A stretch of 64,000 nucleotides of DNA from Leptospira hartskeerlii (lineage in GTDB: Bacteria; Spirochaetota; Leptospiria; Leptospirales; Leptospiraceae), in the NCBI RefSeq assembly GCF_002811475.1, contig NZ_NPDL01000003.1, positions 124,001-188,000 of the forward strand, read 5' to 3'. This document shows, in pieces, positions 1-7,503 of this stretch. The notes below the pieces were generated by a model. That model saw nothing but the letters and a program-made list of their open reading frames with translations. It was not told the origin of the DNA and ran no database searches. Numbering within the stretch: position 1 is the stretch's first letter; each line of letters opens with the position of its first letter. Both the position numbers and the translations under genes were made by a program.

Positions 1-72
1 CCCTCCCTCTTTCAGTATTTTTGCTGCGAGAGAAGGATCTTCTGTGATGATTGTAGTTTTATTTTTTGACAA
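1..72 (-). CDS. Probable Sua5/YrdC-type threonylcarbamoyl-AMP synthase, N-terminus only
   Basis: Reading leftwards from a TTG codon at 72-70, an open frame runs to the window edge and gives about 24 residues. They begin MSKNKTTIITEDPSLAAK and end in a KEGG stretch. In Sua5/YrdC proteins, which make threonylcarbamoyl-AMP for the t6A modification of tRNA, a similar 'TE-D...A-ILK-GG' stretch precedes the conserved 'vfPTETVYGLG' loop, which would lie just outside the window. The TTG lies inside the last codons of the GH18 gene (14-base overlap), so translation would be coupled to it. The family call rests on a short stretch and remembered similarity only. Confidence 0.5.
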   Translation of the reverse strand, partial: MSKNKTTIITEDPSLAAKILKEGG

Positions 73-1639
73 GATCCAGGTTGTTCTTGGCTTCTTCCTG
101 ATTTTCTTCCGGAGGAGCCTGTTTTACATCAGGATTCGGAACCTCAGGTAGTTTTTTTGCCTTAGGAACAGGTGGAAGTTTATTAGTCACAAGCAATTCC
201 AAGTAATCATTGATCCCCGGATCGTTATCAGATAATAATTGCCAGAAAGAGAATCCACCAATATCATAAGATCTTAATAGAGTCATTTTCTCTTCGAAAG
301 CTTTTCGATTCATGAAGAATGCTACACGATCACAACCTTCCGACTTATACCAAATGCTAGGATCTTCGTAAGTTTTACCTTGGTGAACCCAACTGAACTT
401 GGAAAGATTTGTCCAAGAATCGGAGTTTTTGTTATCGGCTAAAACTTGGGTGATATTCGTAGGTTGTTTTGTCACACCAAGTTGTTGGCGTTTTAATGCG
501 TCCGACCAATATACAGCTTTGATCTTCGCATTACAATTTAAAGCCCAATCATATCCGTAAGTCGGGATCGCCATATATAGTTTTTTAGCAGGAACTCTTT
601 CTTTTGCGTAAGTGATGATATTTCTGATCCAAACGTTAGGTGCCTGAGGCCCAGGTCCTGGGTTTCCTTGCTTGCGCGGATGAAGTTCGTAAGCCATCAC
701 CTTTACACGATCTGCATGTTTTGCTAAGAAAGCGTAATCGTGGGTCATAGGACCTCTCCAATTCTCAGCAAAATCCATATTAATTTTTTCTTTTAGACCC
801 TTACATGCTTTCATGCCGGATTTTTTAGCGGCAGTCTTAGGGTGAACAGCTACAGAAAGAAGTTTACCACGTTTGTGGATCTCTTTGGAGAGAATAACGA
901 TGAACTCTTCAAACTTCTCTTTTTTCTCGCAGCTCATTCCTTCATAGTCTATATCGATACCGTCGAAACCGTAGGTATCCACTTCATATAGAATATTCTG
1001 GATATGTTTGTCTCTGATATCATTACGTCCGTTCAGACCTATGTTTTCAGAGATCTTCTCATTTTTGTTTTCCCAACGGAAGATTGTAGGAATGATCTTA
1101 ACTTTTGGATTTAAAGATTTAAGCTCAGCAACGCGCGCATGTTTTTGAGCGGATCCCCAAAGAGAATAAAGATCTCCGTTATTTGTCTCTCTTCCTTTGA
1201 ATCCATAAATAAACGGATGGATCTCATTATACAGATGAACAGTACGTTTCATCGCCTCATAGTCGGAGAACCAAGTAGAAGCTCTGAAAGCAGGATCGTC
1301 TTCCGATTCAGGCTCGGAAGAACTTACAGTCCCATCCGATTCGGAAGATGTATTGTTGGAATTCCACCATTTCTTCCAAGATTCCCAGGCTCCCTCAGTA
1401 GGAGCCAGGTCCGCTTTGAGAGCAGTATTTTGCAATACTACCTGCTCTGTTCCGGCTTGGGCAGAAGCAGGTTTAGGATCTGCCTTTAAGGCCTGTAGTC
1501 CTAGATAAAAAGAAATTCCGGAAAGTAATAACCAAGTCAGGCTCACTAGGCTCGTTTGCCAGAGAGGCTGCTTTTTAGGTTGATAAGGGACTGGGCGGAT
1601 CAAGTCCTCTGGGGTGTAAGGTTCATCGTTTGGATTCAT
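59..1639 (-). CDS. Membrane-anchored glycoside hydrolase family 18 (chitinase-like) protein
   Basis: 526 residues. One membrane segment (about residues 29-49) follows a short polar N-terminus, so the protein is probably anchored in the inner membrane with its catalytic part in the periplasm. A Ser/Glu-rich linker (about 93-116) leads to a GH18 barrel (about 120-475). The family signature DxxDxDxE is intact: D226, D229, D231 and the catalytic acid E233. Barrel-strand motifs follow, including a MAYELHP stretch and the terminal GFSFWQ. The tail is Pro/Lys/Glu rich. GH18 proteins of this YaaH-like sort cut or bind GlcNAc polymers such as peptidoglycan; the actual substrate here is unknown. It is divergent from the queuosine transporter and overlaps the next gene on its own strand. 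Confidence 0.85.
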   Translation of the reverse strand: MNPNDEPYTPEDLIRPVPYQPKKQPLWQTSLVSLTWLLLSGISFYLGLQALKADPKPASAQAGTEQVVLQNTALKADLAPTEGAWESWKKWWNSNNTSSESDGTVSSSEPESEDDPAFRASTWFSDYEAMKRTVHLYNEIHPFIYGFKGRETNNGDLYSLWGSAQKHARVAELKSLNPKVKIIPTIFRWENKNEKISENIGLNGRNDIRDKHIQNILYEVDTYGFDGIDIDYEGMSCEKKEKFEEFIVILSKEIHKRGKLLSVAVHPKTAAKKSGMKACKGLKEKINMDFAENWRGPMTHDYAFLAKHADRVKVMAYELHPRKQGNPGPGPQAPNVWIRNIITYAKERVPAKKLYMAIPTYGYDWALNCNAKIKAVYWSDALKRQQLGVTKQPTNITQVLADNKNSDSWTNLSKFSWVHQGKTYEDPSIWYKSEGCDRVAFFMNRKAFEEKMTLLRSYDIGGFSFWQLLSDNDPGINDYLELLVTNKLPPVPKAKKLPEVPNPDVKQAPPEENQEEAKNNLDLVKK

Positions 1640-1717
1640 TTGAGCTCTATATATTTATCGAATCGCGGAGGCCAAAAGTAAAGCACCGACTGTCTTCCAG
1701 TGATTTATAGGTAGCCT

Positions 1718-1739
1718 ACCTGTCAAACGTTTGTGAGGT
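1718..1739. promoter_or_regulatory. 22-bp dyad, candidate operator between divergent genes
   Basis: The arms ACCTGTCAAAC and GTTTGTGAGGT match at 9 of 11 positions as an inverted repeat. The core is the perfect 10-bp palindrome CAAACGTTTG (1724-1733). A second small palindrome, AGGTA-GCC-TACCT (1709-1721), overlaps its left end. It lies in the 152-bp gap between the divergent GH18 and transporter genes, where an operator for either or both would be expected. No regulator is identified. Confidence 0.4.
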
Positions 1740-1791
1740 TCCAATCTGTTCTTTGATTGACAGAGACTGAATTCGCAAGATTTTTCCTCAG

Positions 1792-2505
1792 ATGCAGTTT
1801 CACCGGCCCTTCAAACTATTTTTCGTTTTAGGTTCCATCTTCATAACCTTCCTTTTGATGGCAGAGGTGACTGGCTCAAAATGGTTCCAAGTTGCGATCG
1901 GAAGCAAGGCGTTAACCATGACCTTGGGGGTAATACCCTTCCCGATCACATTTATCGTAACGGACCTTTTGAATGAGTATTATGGAAGAAGAGGTGTCAG
2001 ATACCTAACCCTAGTAGGTATGGTAATGATCGTTTTGGCATTCTTCCTTCTTCAATTGGATATGGCAATTCCTGCTGCGGGAAATTCACCGGTAGACGAT
2101 CATTCCTTTCAGGTTGTATTCTTTAATACTGGGCAAGTGATCACAGGCTCCATCGTGGCGTACTTGATCGGGCAGCTTGTGGATATCCAAGTCTTTCATT
2201 TGATCCGCAAAAAGACCAAAAACAAACTTCTTTGGCTAAGGGCCACTGGTTCCACTATCTTCTCTCAACTTTTAGACTCTTATGTTGTTATCTTTGTGGC
2301 CTATTGGGGAACCTACGATTTCCAAACTCTGAATTCTATCTCCTATACCAATTTCGGATACAAGATCTTCATAGCTATAGGGATCACCCCCATCATCTAT
2401 CTGGCACATTACTGGATCGAAAAATACTTGGGAGAAGATGCTCATAAAATGGCAGAAGCGGCTCTCAAAGAAGGGAAAGAAGAGATCCAGACTTATCCGG
2501 GCTGA
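1792..2505 (+). CDS. yhhQ: Queuosine precursor transporter (YhhQ / DUF165 family)
   Basis: 237 residues with about six hydrophobic helices and few charged residues between them. The stretch TFIVTDLLNEYYGR (about residues 55-68) is the hallmark of the YhhQ/DUF165 family, which imports preQ0/preQ1, the queuosine precursors used for tRNA wobble modification, across the inner membrane. Later helices carry the expected small polar residues (GQVITGSIVAYLIGQ; SQLLDSYVVIFVAYWGT). The length is typical. The ATG at 1792 has no recognisable Shine-Dalgarno sequence in front of it, but no better in-frame start keeps the first helix. I could not see a preQ1 riboswitch upstream. Confidence 0.88.
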   Translation: MQFHRPFKLFFVLGSIFITFLLMAEVTGSKWFQVAIGSKALTMTLGVIPFPITFIVTDLLNEYYGRRGVRYLTLVGMVMIVLAFFLLQLDMAIPAAGNSPVDDHSFQVVFFNTGQVITGSIVAYLIGQLVDIQVFHLIRKKTKNKLLWLRATGSTIFSQLLDSYVVIFVAYWGTYDFQTLNSISYTNFGYKIFIAIGITPIIYLAHYWIEKYLGEDAHKMAEAALKEGKEEIQTYPG

Positions 2506-2584
2506 AAACTCTGCGTCCTCCGTGATCTCTGCGCGAAATTCCTTTTTTGGTTCGCACGGAGAGCACAAAGAACACAGAGGGTTT
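2505..2584. repeat. Imperfect inverted repeat of the CTCTGCGTC/CTCTGTGTTC type between convergent genes
   Basis: The left arm (2505-2537) carries CTCTGCGTCCTCCGTG and ends GCGCGAA. The right arm (2551-2584) begins TTCGCACGGAG and, read on the other strand, gives CTCTGTGTTCTTTGTG. The arms align over about 33 bases with scattered mismatches around a T-rich loop (2538-2550). This resembles a dispersed intergenic repeat style seen in many bacterial genomes (remembered, not checked). It sits exactly between two convergent stop codons, so it could also end transcription from both sides. Confidence 0.6.
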
Positions 2585-2588
2585 TAGG

Positions 2589-2933
2589 TTACCAGTACAA
2601 CCAAATCCGATTTTTCCAACGGTCTAGGTAAGAAGAATATTTACTGGTTGTTAATTCCTTCTCAAACCCCGCCCCGAGAAGTTTGGTTTCGAAAGCTGGG
2701 ACCCGGGTCTTTGAGATCTTCCAAACTAGGGTTCCAGGAGACACTGGACATTCTTCTGTTTCTTTGCTAAAGATCACTCTTTGGTTTTCAGAAAAGAGAA
2801 GTTCTGCGTGACCGGGACTAGACACCTGGACTTCTCCGCCAAAAAGTTCCGAGTAAAGCCTTGCTATCATAGCACAATCATCTGCTTTTAAGCTGGCTCC
2901 ATAGAAACTGAGAGAGTCTTTATCTAAATCCAA
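2589..2933 (-). CDS. Small VOC/glyoxalase-like protein, function unknown
   Basis: 114 residues. The pattern 'fYga-Lka-D---ia-lYselFGGEV' near the N-terminus, then 'l-fse-qrviF' and a C-terminal helix plus 'LDRWKNRIWLYW', is the rhythm of half a vicinal-oxygen-chelate (glyoxalase/dioxygenase) fold. No clear metal-binding His/Glu set is visible, so an enzyme activity cannot be claimed. It is convergent with the transporter gene and divergent from leuA. The fold assignment is tentative. Confidence 0.6.
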   Translation of the reverse strand: MDLDKDSLSFYGASLKADDCAMIARLYSELFGGEVQVSSPGHAELLFSENQRVIFSKETEECPVSPGTLVWKISKTRVPAFETKLLGAGFEKELTTSKYSSYLDRWKNRIWLYW

Positions 2934-3024
2934 GTCTAACCTCCGAAAGCCGAAACCGGTTATTTATTAGGTTTACGGCCCAATTCAGACTATAATTTTG
3001 GAGTTAGGGAAGTTTTCCAAGCAT

Positions 3025-4542
3025 ATGAACTCAAATTTGGATTTTGTTCGGATTTTCGATACCACTCTCCGAGACGGAGAACAATGCCCAGGCGCGGCAA
3101 TGAGTGAAAATGAGAAGATAGAGATCGCACTCCAACTTGCTAAAATGAATGTGGATGTGATCGAAGCAGGTTTCCCAGTTTCTTCTCCAGTCCAATTCCA
3201 AGCAGTCCAAAGAATTTCCAGAGAAGTAGAAGGCCCAATCATCGCAGCACTCGCAAGAGCAGTTCGTCCGGATCTAGAAGCAGCAGCAAAAGCAATCATT
3301 CCCGCTAAAAAAAGAAGAATTCATACTTTTATCGCATCTTCTCCCATTCATATGAAATTCAAACTGGGAAAAGATCCTGCCGAGGTTTTGAAAATGGCCG
3401 TGGAAGCAGTCAAGATCTGCAGAGACCATGTAGACGATGTGGAATTTTCTCCAGAAGATGCGACTCGTTCAGAACCTGAGTTCTTACGAGAACTTTGTGA
3501 AGCAGTGATCGAAGCTGGTGCAACTACGATCAATATCCCAGACACTGTAGGATATACAACACCGTACGAATACGGAGAATTATTCAAATTCCTGATCCAA
3601 AATGTGAAAGGAAGTGAGAAGGCAATCTTCTCCGCGCATTGCCATAATGATCTAGGACTTGCAACTTCTAATAGTCTTGCTGCCATCTTAAACGGAGCAA
3701 GACAAATTGAATGTACTGTAAACGGTATCGGAGAAAGAGCCGGCAACACAGCGATGGAAGAAGTGGTCATGGCACTTCGTACACGTAAGGATAAATTTGG
3801 AATACAAACCAGGATCCAAACGGAAGAGATCGCAAAAGCATCTTATTTAGTAAAAACAATCACTGGAATGGTGGTACAACCCAACAAGGCAGTTGTAGGT
3901 GCAAACGCATTCGCTCATGAATCAGGGATCCACCAAGACGGAGTTTTGAAAAATAGAGAAACCTACGAGATCATGACTCCTGAAAGTGTAGGAATTCAAT
4001 CCAACCGTATGGTTTTAGGAAGACATAGTGGAAGAGCCGGTTTCAAAGATAGGATCGTTCGTTTAGGATTCAGCCCTCATCCGGAAGAATTAGAAGCAGC
4101 TTACCAAAGATTTTTAGAGATCGCAGATCGTAAAAAGGAAATTTTCGACGAGGATATCCGTGCATTATTCGCGGATGAATCCAGAAAATCTTCCAACGAC
4201 AAATACGTATTAGAAAGTTTTCATGTAACCACCGGAACTAAGAGCACACCTACTGCTAGTATCCGGCTTTCCATCGAAGGAAATCTAAAAGAAGAATCCG
4301 CAACCGGAGACGGCCCGGTCGATTCAATATTTAAAGCAATCCAGAAGGCAACTATCTCTGATGTAGAACTTATTAAACTCGTAATCTCTCCAGTAACAGA
4401 AGGACAAGATGCTTTGGCGGAAGCTTCCGTTACTTTAGAAAAACATGGAGAAAGAGTCGTAGGAAAAGCAAGTTCGACTGATATTATTGAGGCTTGTTCT
4501 CAAGCTTATATCTCCGCTTTAAATCGTTTTTCTATGAATTGA
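3025..4542 (+). CDS. leuA: 2-Isopropylmalate synthase
   Basis: 505 residues from ATG 3025. The open frame extends back to a TTG at 2998, but that codon has no ribosome site. The protein condenses 2-oxoisovalerate with acetyl-CoA, the first committed step of leucine synthesis. The HMGL-like TIM barrel starts with FDTTLRDGEQ. It contains the metal-binding HCHNDLG, the GERAGN motif and HESGIHQDGVLKN. The C-terminal regulatory domain (about residues 370-505) is present, so feedback control by leucine is likely. Leptospira also carries a related citramalate synthase, which cannot be fully excluded from sequence alone. leuB lies 43 kb away, so the leucine genes are not clustered. No T-box or leader peptide was seen upstream. 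Confidence 0.87.
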   Translation: MNSNLDFVRIFDTTLRDGEQCPGAAMSENEKIEIALQLAKMNVDVIEAGFPVSSPVQFQAVQRISREVEGPIIAALARAVRPDLEAAAKAIIPAKKRRIHTFIASSPIHMKFKLGKDPAEVLKMAVEAVKICRDHVDDVEFSPEDATRSEPEFLRELCEAVIEAGATTINIPDTVGYTTPYEYGELFKFLIQNVKGSEKAIFSAHCHNDLGLATSNSLAAILNGARQIECTVNGIGERAGNTAMEEVVMALRTRKDKFGIQTRIQTEEIAKASYLVKTITGMVVQPNKAVVGANAFAHESGIHQDGVLKNRETYEIMTPESVGIQSNRMVLGRHSGRAGFKDRIVRLGFSPHPEELEAAYQRFLEIADRKKEIFDEDIRALFADESRKSSNDKYVLESFHVTTGTKSTPTASIRLSIEGNLKEESATGDGPVDSIFKAIQKATISDVELIKLVISPVTEGQDALAEASVTLEKHGERVVGKASSTDIIEACSQAYISALNRFSMN

Positions 4543-4552
4543 AAAAGTTTTG

Positions 4553-4567
4553 CCGAATCATGTTCGG
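4553..4567 (+). terminator. Weak hairpin after leuA
   Basis: CCGAA-TCATG-TTCGG forms a 5-bp stem with a 5-base loop shortly after the leuA stop, followed by an AT-rich but not purely T run. It may be a weak terminator. Confidence 0.35.
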
Positions 4568-4631
4568 TATCTATTTTCAAATTTCCTAGAAAAACCGTTG
4601 CCTTTTCCAAATTCAGTTTAAAACCTTTCTC

Positions 4632-4651
4632 AGTAGAACGACTGTTCTACT
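4632..4651. promoter_or_regulatory. Perfect 8+8 bp palindrome upstream of the flavin reductase gene
   Basis: AGTAGAAC-GACT-GTTCTACT has two perfect 8-base arms around a 4-base spacer. It ends 26 bases before the ATG at 4678, where it would overlap the promoter or transcript start. Size and symmetry fit a TetR-family operator. The inner GAAC-N4-GTTC also matches the Gram-positive LexA box, although leptospiral LexA is reported to use TTTG-N5-CAAA. Confidence 0.5.
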
Positions 4652-4677
4652 CAAATAAAAAGAAAGGCGGACTGTGA

Positions 4678-6702
4678 ATGTCTTCTTTAGATATTTCCCC
4701 AATCTTTCGCCCGATATCCATCGGAGACGAAACTATTTCGAATCGTATTATCATGGGCTCCATGCACTTGGGCCTAGAGGGAATGCCCAAGACTGCGGAT
4801 AGAATGGCTGCATTCTATGGGAAAAGATTTGAAGGAGGAGTTGGATTGATAACCACCGGAGGAATTTCGGTGAATTCAGAAGGAAAAGGTTCCAATATAT
4901 TTTTCGATTTCCAAAAGGAAGAAGACTGCCAAGAGCTTGAAAAAGTCGCATCCGTTCTTAAACCAATGGGAATTTTCTGCGCACAATTATTTCATGCGGG
5001 AAGATATGCATACCACAGAGAACTCGTAGGAGCTTCCGCGCTACGCGCTCCTATCAATCGATTCATACCAAAAGAACTTTCTACAGAAGATGCTTGGAGA
5101 ACGATCCGTGATTTCGGATCTTCCGCATTACGTGCTAAACAAGTAGGTTTCAGAGCGGTAGAGGTTATGGCTTCAGAAGGATATTTGGTTAACCAATTCT
5201 TCTCCGAAGTAACAAACAAAAGATCAGACGAGTTCGGCGGCTCTCCTGAAAACCGCAGAAAATTTGCGATCGAGACTATGAAAGAAGTCCGCAAACAAGT
5301 CGGGCCTGGCTTTCCAGTCATCGTAAGAATGTCCGGGATCGATTTGATTCCGGGCAATCCAACTTTCGAAGAAGTAATCTCTCTTGCGAAAGAATTAAAA
5401 GAAGCAGGAGCAGACGCACTCAATATCGGGATCGGTTGGCACGAGTCTCGTATTCCTACAATCTCTCAGTTGGTTCCGAGAGGAGCCTGGGCAAAGATCG
5501 CAGGAAAAATAAAGTCTGCAGTTCCAGGAATTCCAATCATCGCTTCCAATAGAATCAATATGCCAGAAACAATCATCCAAGTATTGAATGCCGGAGAAGC
5601 AGACATTGTGAGTATGGCAAGACCATTCTTAGCGGATGCAGAAATCGTAAATAAGATCAAAGAAAACCAAACTGAAAGAGTGAATACATGTGTGGCTTGT
5701 AACCAAGCTTGTTTGGATCATACATTTAAAGAAGAAATGGTTTCTTGTTTGGTAAACCCTTCTGCAAACAGAGAACTGGACTGGAAATCTCTTCCTCAGG
5801 CAAAAAGACAAAGAGTGGTAGTAGTAGGTTCCGGTCCAGGAGGAATGGAATCTGCAAGAGTTGCCGCTTTACGTGGCCATGAAGTTATTCTCTTAGAAGC
5901 CTCTGGAAAATTAGGAGGCCAATTGAATTTGGCAGCTGCTATTCCCGGTAAATTCGAATTTTTTGAAACGATCCGATATTTCAAAAATGAACTTCCTCGT
6001 TTAAAAGTAGATATTCGTCTGAATACAAAAGCGGATCTAAAAATGTTGGATGATCTTAAACCAGATGCAGTGATCTTTGCAACTGGAGTTCTTCCTAGAA
6101 ATCCGAACCTCCCTGGTTTAGAGAAAAAACCACATGCAAGTTATGTGGAGTTCTTGAATGGGACATTCAAGCCTGGTTCCAATGTTGCCATAATCGGCGG
6201 TGGAGGGATCGGTGTGGATGTGGCTCATAAACTTACTGAGGAAAAGGATCCGGATATTCCTACCTACTTCGAAAAGTACAATGTAAATTCTTATACACAA
6301 GCTGTGATCCAGCCGGAAACCGCTTCTAGAAAAGTTTCAATCTTAAGAAGAAACGGAAAAGTAGGCGCAGGTTTGGGGGCTACTACCTCTTGGGCACTTT
6401 TGCAGGAATTACAATCCAAAGGAGTAGAATTCCTTTCTTCCCTAACATATAAAGAAGTGAATGATAAAGGTCTTGTGATTGAGACCAAAAAAGAAGGAGC
6501 AAAAACATTAGAATGCGATTCTATTATTCTTTGCGCCGGACAAACAAGTGATGCTTCCTTGTATGAAACTTTCAGTAAAGAAAGAACTAATATTCCTTCT
6601 TATCTGATCGGTGGAGCAAAAGACGCTTCCGGAATAGACGCGAAAAGAGCCATGTTAGAAGGTTATTTGGCTGCTTCTAAGATCGGAACGGAACAAAACT
6701 AA
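4678..6702 (+). CDS. NADH:flavin oxidoreductase, 2,4-dienoyl-CoA reductase (FadH)-like
   Basis: 674 residues, the full length of the FadH/trimethylamine-dehydrogenase family. An N-terminal FMN TIM barrel (about 1-335) is followed by an iron-sulfur cysteine group (C-V-A-C-N-Q-A-C, then a fourth Cys; about 338-357). A FAD/NAD(P) module follows with GSGPGGMESA (about 385) and a second Rossmann GGGGIGVDVA (about 505). Family members reduce 2,4-dienoyl-CoA in unsaturated fatty-acid breakdown using FMN, FAD and a [4Fe-4S] cluster. Leptospira live on long-chain fatty acids, which makes this role reasonable, but other enoate or amine substrates are possible. AAAGGCGG precedes the start. It appears monocistronic, with a palindromic operator candidate immediately upstream. 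Confidence 0.85.
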   Translation: MSSLDISPIFRPISIGDETISNRIIMGSMHLGLEGMPKTADRMAAFYGKRFEGGVGLITTGGISVNSEGKGSNIFFDFQKEEDCQELEKVASVLKPMGIFCAQLFHAGRYAYHRELVGASALRAPINRFIPKELSTEDAWRTIRDFGSSALRAKQVGFRAVEVMASEGYLVNQFFSEVTNKRSDEFGGSPENRRKFAIETMKEVRKQVGPGFPVIVRMSGIDLIPGNPTFEEVISLAKELKEAGADALNIGIGWHESRIPTISQLVPRGAWAKIAGKIKSAVPGIPIIASNRINMPETIIQVLNAGEADIVSMARPFLADAEIVNKIKENQTERVNTCVACNQACLDHTFKEEMVSCLVNPSANRELDWKSLPQAKRQRVVVVGSGPGGMESARVAALRGHEVILLEASGKLGGQLNLAAAIPGKFEFFETIRYFKNELPRLKVDIRLNTKADLKMLDDLKPDAVIFATGVLPRNPNLPGLEKKPHASYVEFLNGTFKPGSNVAIIGGGGIGVDVAHKLTEEKDPDIPTYFEKYNVNSYTQAVIQPETASRKVSILRRNGKVGAGLGATTSWALLQELQSKGVEFLSSLTYKEVNDKGLVIETKKEGAKTLECDSIILCAGQTSDASLYETFSKERTNIPSYLIGGAKDASGIDAKRAMLEGYLAASKIGTEQN

Positions 6703-6724
6703 AAAAAGTAAAACCAATCTAATG

Positions 6725-6762
6725 GATTTCATACCCGTTTCTTCGGAGGCAGGTATGAAATC
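6725..6762. repeat. Perfect 11-bp stem-loop after the flavin reductase gene
   Basis: GATTTCATACC (6725-6735) pairs with GGTATGAAATC (6752-6762) around a 16-base loop. No U-run follows on the plus strand, so it is not a classic terminator there. It could stabilise the 3' end of the upstream transcript. Confidence 0.55.
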
Positions 6763-7010
6763 AAAATTAAACATCTGTATACAACAGAATCTTATACTAT
6801 TAGTAAAAATTTATTTTCAATTACGAAAATCGGATGTTATACTTTTAAACTTACTGGAGGGTCACGGATTGGACGTGCAAAGAATGTTCCGTCCAACAGA
6901 TTATTTGAGAAAGGTTTCCTAAAACATTCTCTAAACTAAAGCCTGTTTTGTGGCTTATAAATGACAAAACTATTCTTTCCCGTTGACTTTTTGCGGGTAT
7001 GTTTCTTAAT

Positions 7011-7043
7011 GGAAACCACATTTTCCTCTGGTTTCTAGAGGAG
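7011..7043 (+). promoter_or_regulatory. Competing hairpins at the ribosome-binding site of the 7053 gene
   Basis: TCCTCT (7024-7029) can pair perfectly with AGAGGA (7037-7042), hiding the ribosome site AGAGGAG of the downstream gene. Alternatively GAAACC (7012-7017) pairs with GGTTTC (7030-7035). That uses the loop of the first hairpin, so the two folds compete. This could be a translational switch or RNA thermometer, from pairing alone. Confidence 0.35.
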
Positions 7044-7052
7044 TTATCCAAG

Positions 7053-7388
7053 ATGAAAGTATACTCAGCCGACAGAGTTCCAAATTCAGCAGATTATAAT
7101 TTATATGTAACCGAAGGGAGCGCAAAAACCAGGCTCAGTTTATTCGAGCCGAATCTCCCTGGATATTTGGAATTAGCTGAAAATGATAAAATTCTAAAGT
7201 CTTTGGCATATACAGTTCTTCTAAACTATACCCAAGACAGAGAATTCGCTCTTAGGAATACGAATCGGTTCCTGAATTTTCTAAACGATATAGTGCATAG
7301 GGATTCTTGGTTCTTTCTGGCAAATCGAGTTGAACAGTTCATTAAGGATGTAGAGAATTTCGGGGTCGAAATTTCCTACGACTTTTGA
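7053..7388 (+). CDS. Conserved-looking protein of unknown function, 111 residues
   Basis: I start it at ATG 7053, which has a good ribosome site (AGAGGAG, 9 bases away). The longer frame from 6999 would place that site inside the gene. The protein has no signal peptide or membrane segment. It is mixed alpha/beta with an aromatic C-terminal half (NRFLNFLNDIVHRDSWFFLANRVEQF). I do not recognise the family. The ribosome site can be sequestered in a hairpin (see 7011-7043), hinting at translational control. Confidence 0.7.
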   Translation: MKVYSADRVPNSADYNLYVTEGSAKTRLSLFEPNLPGYLELAENDKILKSLAYTVLLNYTQDREFALRNTNRFLNFLNDIVHRDSWFFLANRVEQFIKDVENFGVEISYDF

Positions 7389-7503
7389 CTTAGTCTCAAA
7401 AATCTGATTGTCCTAGGATCTTCCAAGAATATACTAACTTAAATCACGTGCCGGAACTTCCCTCCCTTACCCGTCAAGGGGCCTTACCCGGTTGGAGCAA
7501 TAA

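Larger units (their letters stand above)
6703..7052. other. 350-bp gap with stem-loop and leader structures
   Basis: I accept no gene here. The 66-codon frame starting at 6722 has no ribosome site and contains a stem-loop in its first codons. The gap holds a perfect 11-bp stem-loop (6725-6762), an inverted repeat GTTTTGT/ACAAAAC around 6943-6970, and paired hairpin options around the ribosome site of the next gene. Confidence 0.6.

Noticed and set aside
1139..1489. 116-codon plus-strand frame inside the GH18 gene
   Set aside because: Antisense shadow of a real gene; Ser/Arg-rich translation without a start site.
1640..1791. preQ1 riboswitch before the queuosine transporter
   Set aside because: I looked for the short pseudoknot and A-rich tail and did not find them.
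6722..6922. 66-codon plus-strand frame after the flavin reductase gene
   Set aside because: No ribosome site, poor composition, and a perfect stem-loop lies in its first codons.
6943..6970. GTTTTGT/ACAAAAC inverted repeat near the 7053 leader
   Set aside because: Arms are AT-rich and short, so it is weak evidence for an operator by itself.
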